Shown here: positions 61,745 to 64,000 of the stretch, in pieces
How the letters are laid out: each line of letters starts with the position of its first letter
How positions within the stretch are numbered: the stretch's first letter is position 1
The notes under the pieces: model-generated
Seen by the model: the letters and a program-made list of their open reading frames with translations, nothing else
The model's database searches: none
What the model was told of the DNA's origin: nothing
IMG/VR virus record: IMGVR_UViG_3300023108_001277
Coordinates: 1 to 64,000 of that record
DNA length: 64,000 nt
Origin: a virus
Reading direction: 5' to 3' (one strand)
Made by a program: the position numbers and the translations under genes

Positions 61745-64000
61745 TTAATAACTGCTTGTTGTAGTACTACTACTTGTCGATACAGAAACTGAACCAGTAC
61801 TGTCAACTGATGTCACAACATTTCCATCTGCTTTCAAATTATTTGCTGTAATTTGATCAATAATTTCAATGTTGTCTACGCTGGCTGTACTAATAAAAAT
61901 TTCATCTGCACGACATTTAATTTGATATAAACTTCCAAATACTTGTGATCCACTTCTTGGAACAATTACAAAGTTTGCAACATCTGGTGCTGTTTGTTGT
62001 TGCACATAAGTTGCTAACTCTGTAAAATAAAAAGTTTCACCAAAGTCCCAATTATCAATAGCAAAGAAATCATTTATTGCACTAATAACTTTACTTTTAA
62101 TTTCATTATCACTAATTGTGCTATTATCGCTTTTAACAATCTTAAATGTTGCTTGTAATGAAGCATCAGCATTTACACCAAATAGTGGTCTATAATTAAC
62201 AGCATGATATATAATCTCGTCGCTAATAGATTTTACTCCATCTAGCACACCTGCTAATTCAAGTCTTAAATTTGCACTTGTTGGTTTGACAGGCTCGATA
62301 CCACCGTTGTTAACAAATATTCTATAATCTTCATCATATGCTCTTGTTAAAACATACAAGTCAATAATATTTGTTTTTCCAGGATCAAGACGTCTATCGT
62401 TTTGTGCATTATGATTGTATTGGAATTTTAACTCGTCTCTTCCAAATCGAGCAAAGTATGAAGTATCTAATTGTAATGTACCTGATGTAGCATCATATGA
62501 TTTAACAACATCTTCTCTACTGTCATAAAAATAAAATAGTTGGCCGTTTTCAATTCCTGTAAATGACGATACACTTGCTTCTTTATCAAAAATTAAAAAT
62601 TGCGAAGCAGGAATTTTAGTTGTTGTTGATATTCCGTCATTTGTTGTTTTTTGAAAAAATACAAACTTGTCATTGTACCCTCTTGTATCTAAAGAATCAG
62701 GTGCAACGATTTGCTCAAAACTATCAGGATCATCAATCATTCCGTCATCGTCTGAATCGTAAAAATTAATTCTAATTTTATTTGTTTCTTCAAAACCGTC
62801 GTCATTTAAAATGCTACCAACAATCTCCCACTGGTAGTCTTTTTCTAAAATAGTATCTAACAGTGGATCTTCGTTAATTTTTAAAACTTTAATTTGGTCT
62901 TTAATAACTTTTCCTGTTTCACTATCATATTTTTTAATACCTTTATCAACAAAGAACTGGATTAGTTGTTCGCTTTCGAATCTATAATCCATTCCTCTAT
63001 AGGTAATAGTATAAGTTTCACCGTCTGTTTCAAATAACACAAACCAACTTTTATCTAGTTTAGATCCTGTTATATCGCCTTGGCGTTCTAAACTGAAATC
63101 ATCTTTTGTGTTTAGATTAGCGTTTACAATAATTTTCCATTCTTTGTTGTTTTGATCATATCTTAAACCAAACGTTTTGTAGTTGAAAATTAAATCAACT
63201 AATTGTAATTCTAAATCTGTTGGAAAGTTTGTCACAATACTTGGAACTACTAAACTAGGAACAGCAAGTGAAGGAATGTTTTCGCTAAACACAATTGGAC
63301 CAGTACCGTCGTCAAGTTCACCTTGACCGCCGTTAGATCCGTCGCCACTTACTTGAACTACTTTTGCCCAAATATAGTTTAAAGAATTTTTTGTTTTAGT
63401 CGTTGTTAGTGTTCCATCACTTAAGAAGTACTTGCCTTCTGGTGGAACAAACTTAACAAGTGTATCTGGTGTAATAAATTTAAAGTTATTTGTTGTAAAT
63501 GTACCTACAGTAATTGGAGATCCATTAATTATATTTCTAAAATAACCTGTACTGTCAGTTCCTGATTCTGTAGATCTTACCCAATCAATATTAATATCAC
63601 TAGTAATAATTCTAGGGAATTTATCATAATAAAATGCCTTAGTTGGTAAACTATCAACAATAGGCTCAATAGTATTTCTAATAACACCTAAGATATCATT
63701 ACGTGTTTGAAATGTAAAATTAAAATCACTATCGTAAGGATTTTTGTAAATGATACCATCATCTGCCATTAAATTAACAGCACTATATTTTCCTGTTGGA
63801 TCTTGGATTTCAAACTGTCTAGAAATACCCGAACTAACTCTGTTTACTGCTTTTACTTTAATAACAGTATTACTTGCTGTAAGAGGATATGAATTATAAT
63901 CCTCTCCAGTAATCATTCTATTTTGTGTGTAATAACTTTGCGGTGCATTAGTTCTAATATCTTCAGTAGTTTCTGTTGCACTTGCATTTGTTAAACTTGC
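61745..64000 (-). CDS. 6: baseplate wedge protein gp6, 5' end outside the window
   Basis: 751 residues are visible; the frame stays open to the window edge, so the N-terminus lies beyond 64000. An internal Met at 63916 is not the start: the preceding residues (TTEDIRTNAPQSYYTQNR) continue the gp6 pattern, and ITGEDYNSYPL follows, as in T4-like gp6. The part seen is already longer than T4 gp6 (660 residues). It builds the ring of baseplate wedges. A serine/threonine-rich tail ends the protein. Confidence 0.88.
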   Translation of the reverse strand, partial: ASLTNASATETTEDIRTNAPQSYYTQNRMITGEDYNSYPLTASNTVIKVKAVNRVSSGISRQFEIQDPTGKYSAVNLMADDGIIYKNPYDSDFNFTFQTRNDILGVIRNTIEPIVDSLPTKAFYYDKFPRIITSDINIDWVRSTESGTDSTGYFRNIINGSPITVGTFTTNNFKFITPDTLVKFVPPEGKYFLSDGTLTTTKTKNSLNYIWAKVVQVSGDGSNGGQGELDDGTGPIVFSENIPSLAVPSLVVPSIVTNFPTDLELQLVDLIFNYKTFGLRYDQNNKEWKIIVNANLNTKDDFSLERQGDITGSKLDKSWFVLFETDGETYTITYRGMDYRFESEQLIQFFVDKGIKKYDSETGKVIKDQIKVLKINEDPLLDTILEKDYQWEIVGSILNDDGFEETNKIRINFYDSDDDGMIDDPDSFEQIVAPDSLDTRGYNDKFVFFQKTTNDGISTTTKIPASQFLIFDKEASVSSFTGIENGQLFYFYDSREDVVKSYDATSGTLQLDTSYFARFGRDELKFQYNHNAQNDRRLDPGKTNIIDLYVLTRAYDEDYRIFVNNGGIEPVKPTSANLRLELAGVLDGVKSISDEIIYHAVNYRPLFGVNADASLQATFKIVKSDNSTISDNEIKSKVISAINDFFAIDNWDFGETFYFTELATYVQQQTAPDVANFVIVPRSGSQVFGSLYQIKCRADEIFISTASVDNIEIIDQITANNLKADGNVVTSVDSTGSVSVSTSSSTTTSSY

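Noticed and set aside
1-64000. tRNA genes, CRISPR arrays, integrase or attachment sites
   Set aside because: No gap is long enough for a tRNA with cloverleaf pairing that I could see, no regular direct repeats with spacers occur, and no recombinase motif was found.
38216-64000. Host-type promoters for the leftward operon
   Set aside because: Gaps are 0-13 bases and I saw no TTGACA/TATAAT pair at gene borders on the minus strand; the operon promoter probably lies beyond the window.

Overview
The window is a 64 kb piece of an AT-rich, tightly packed genome of a tailed phage of the T4 supergroup (myovirus type), probably marine. The evidence is a T4-type replication set (family B DNA polymerase gp43, sliding clamp gp45, FEN-type RNase H, a DsbA-like late transcription protein). 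On the other strand lies a T4-type baseplate gene (gp6) with a long virion-gene operon. Gene overlaps of the TAATG and ATGA kind are frequent, and intergenic gaps never exceed about 120 bases. I saw no rRNA, tRNA, CRISPR array or insertion sequence. A marine host (alphaproteobacterium or cyanobacterium) is inferred from accessory genes typical of marine T4-like phages (MoxR/VWA pair, YHYH protein, HDHPW cupin, 2OG-Fe(II) oxygenases, DpdA/FolE/QueE). The host cannot be fixed from sequence reading alone.

Layout. 1-38172 is read rightward. It opens with the 3' part of a ClpA-type unfoldase and small unknown genes (1-4169). Next comes a block of lysine-rich genes with short shared N-terminal tags and paired-cysteine C-terminal modules (4208-11874), which I interpret as candidate internal head proteins; it includes a NadM-like nucleotidyltransferase and a 5'-deoxynucleotidase. 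A DsbA-like protein and a duplicated membrane protein follow (12635-13650), then DNA polymerase and clamp (14359-17801). A modification and nucleotide-metabolism region (17812-27489) holds DpdA-like transglycosylase, GT-B glycosyltransferase, GTP cyclohydrolase I, a QueD-like T-fold candidate, phosphoribosyltransferase, ClpP, an MBD4-like DNA glycosylase, HIT protein and an unusual QueE. RNase H and small genes follow, then a MoxR AAA ATPase, a two-gene nuclease-like cassette, a zinc-metallopeptidase/VWA protein, a 2OG oxygenase, ThyX and dCMP deaminase. 38216-64000 is read leftward: gp6 (cut by the window edge), a 4641-residue mosaic virion protein, a 219-residue virion protein, and four paralogous tail-fibre-like proteins interrupted by a small 2OG oxygenase and a possible fibre helper gene.

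Together the rightward genes replicate and probably modify DNA, feed thymidylate and deazaguanine synthesis, and reprogramme host proteolysis (ClpA/ClpP). The leftward genes build the baseplate and fibres. Host-type promoters (TTGACA, 16-17 bp, TATAAT) recur before rightward genes, often inside the end of the preceding gene, and a T4-late-like octamer NATAAATA precedes several others.

The points most worth checking are: the apparent absence of the pentamer GTTAC/GTAAC from the window; the N-terminal tag island; a QueE whose third cluster cysteine is displaced by about 50 residues; the nuclease-like cassette wedged between MoxR and VWA genes; the MBD4-like glycosylase; and the cupredoxin/FG-GAP/YHYH giant protein.
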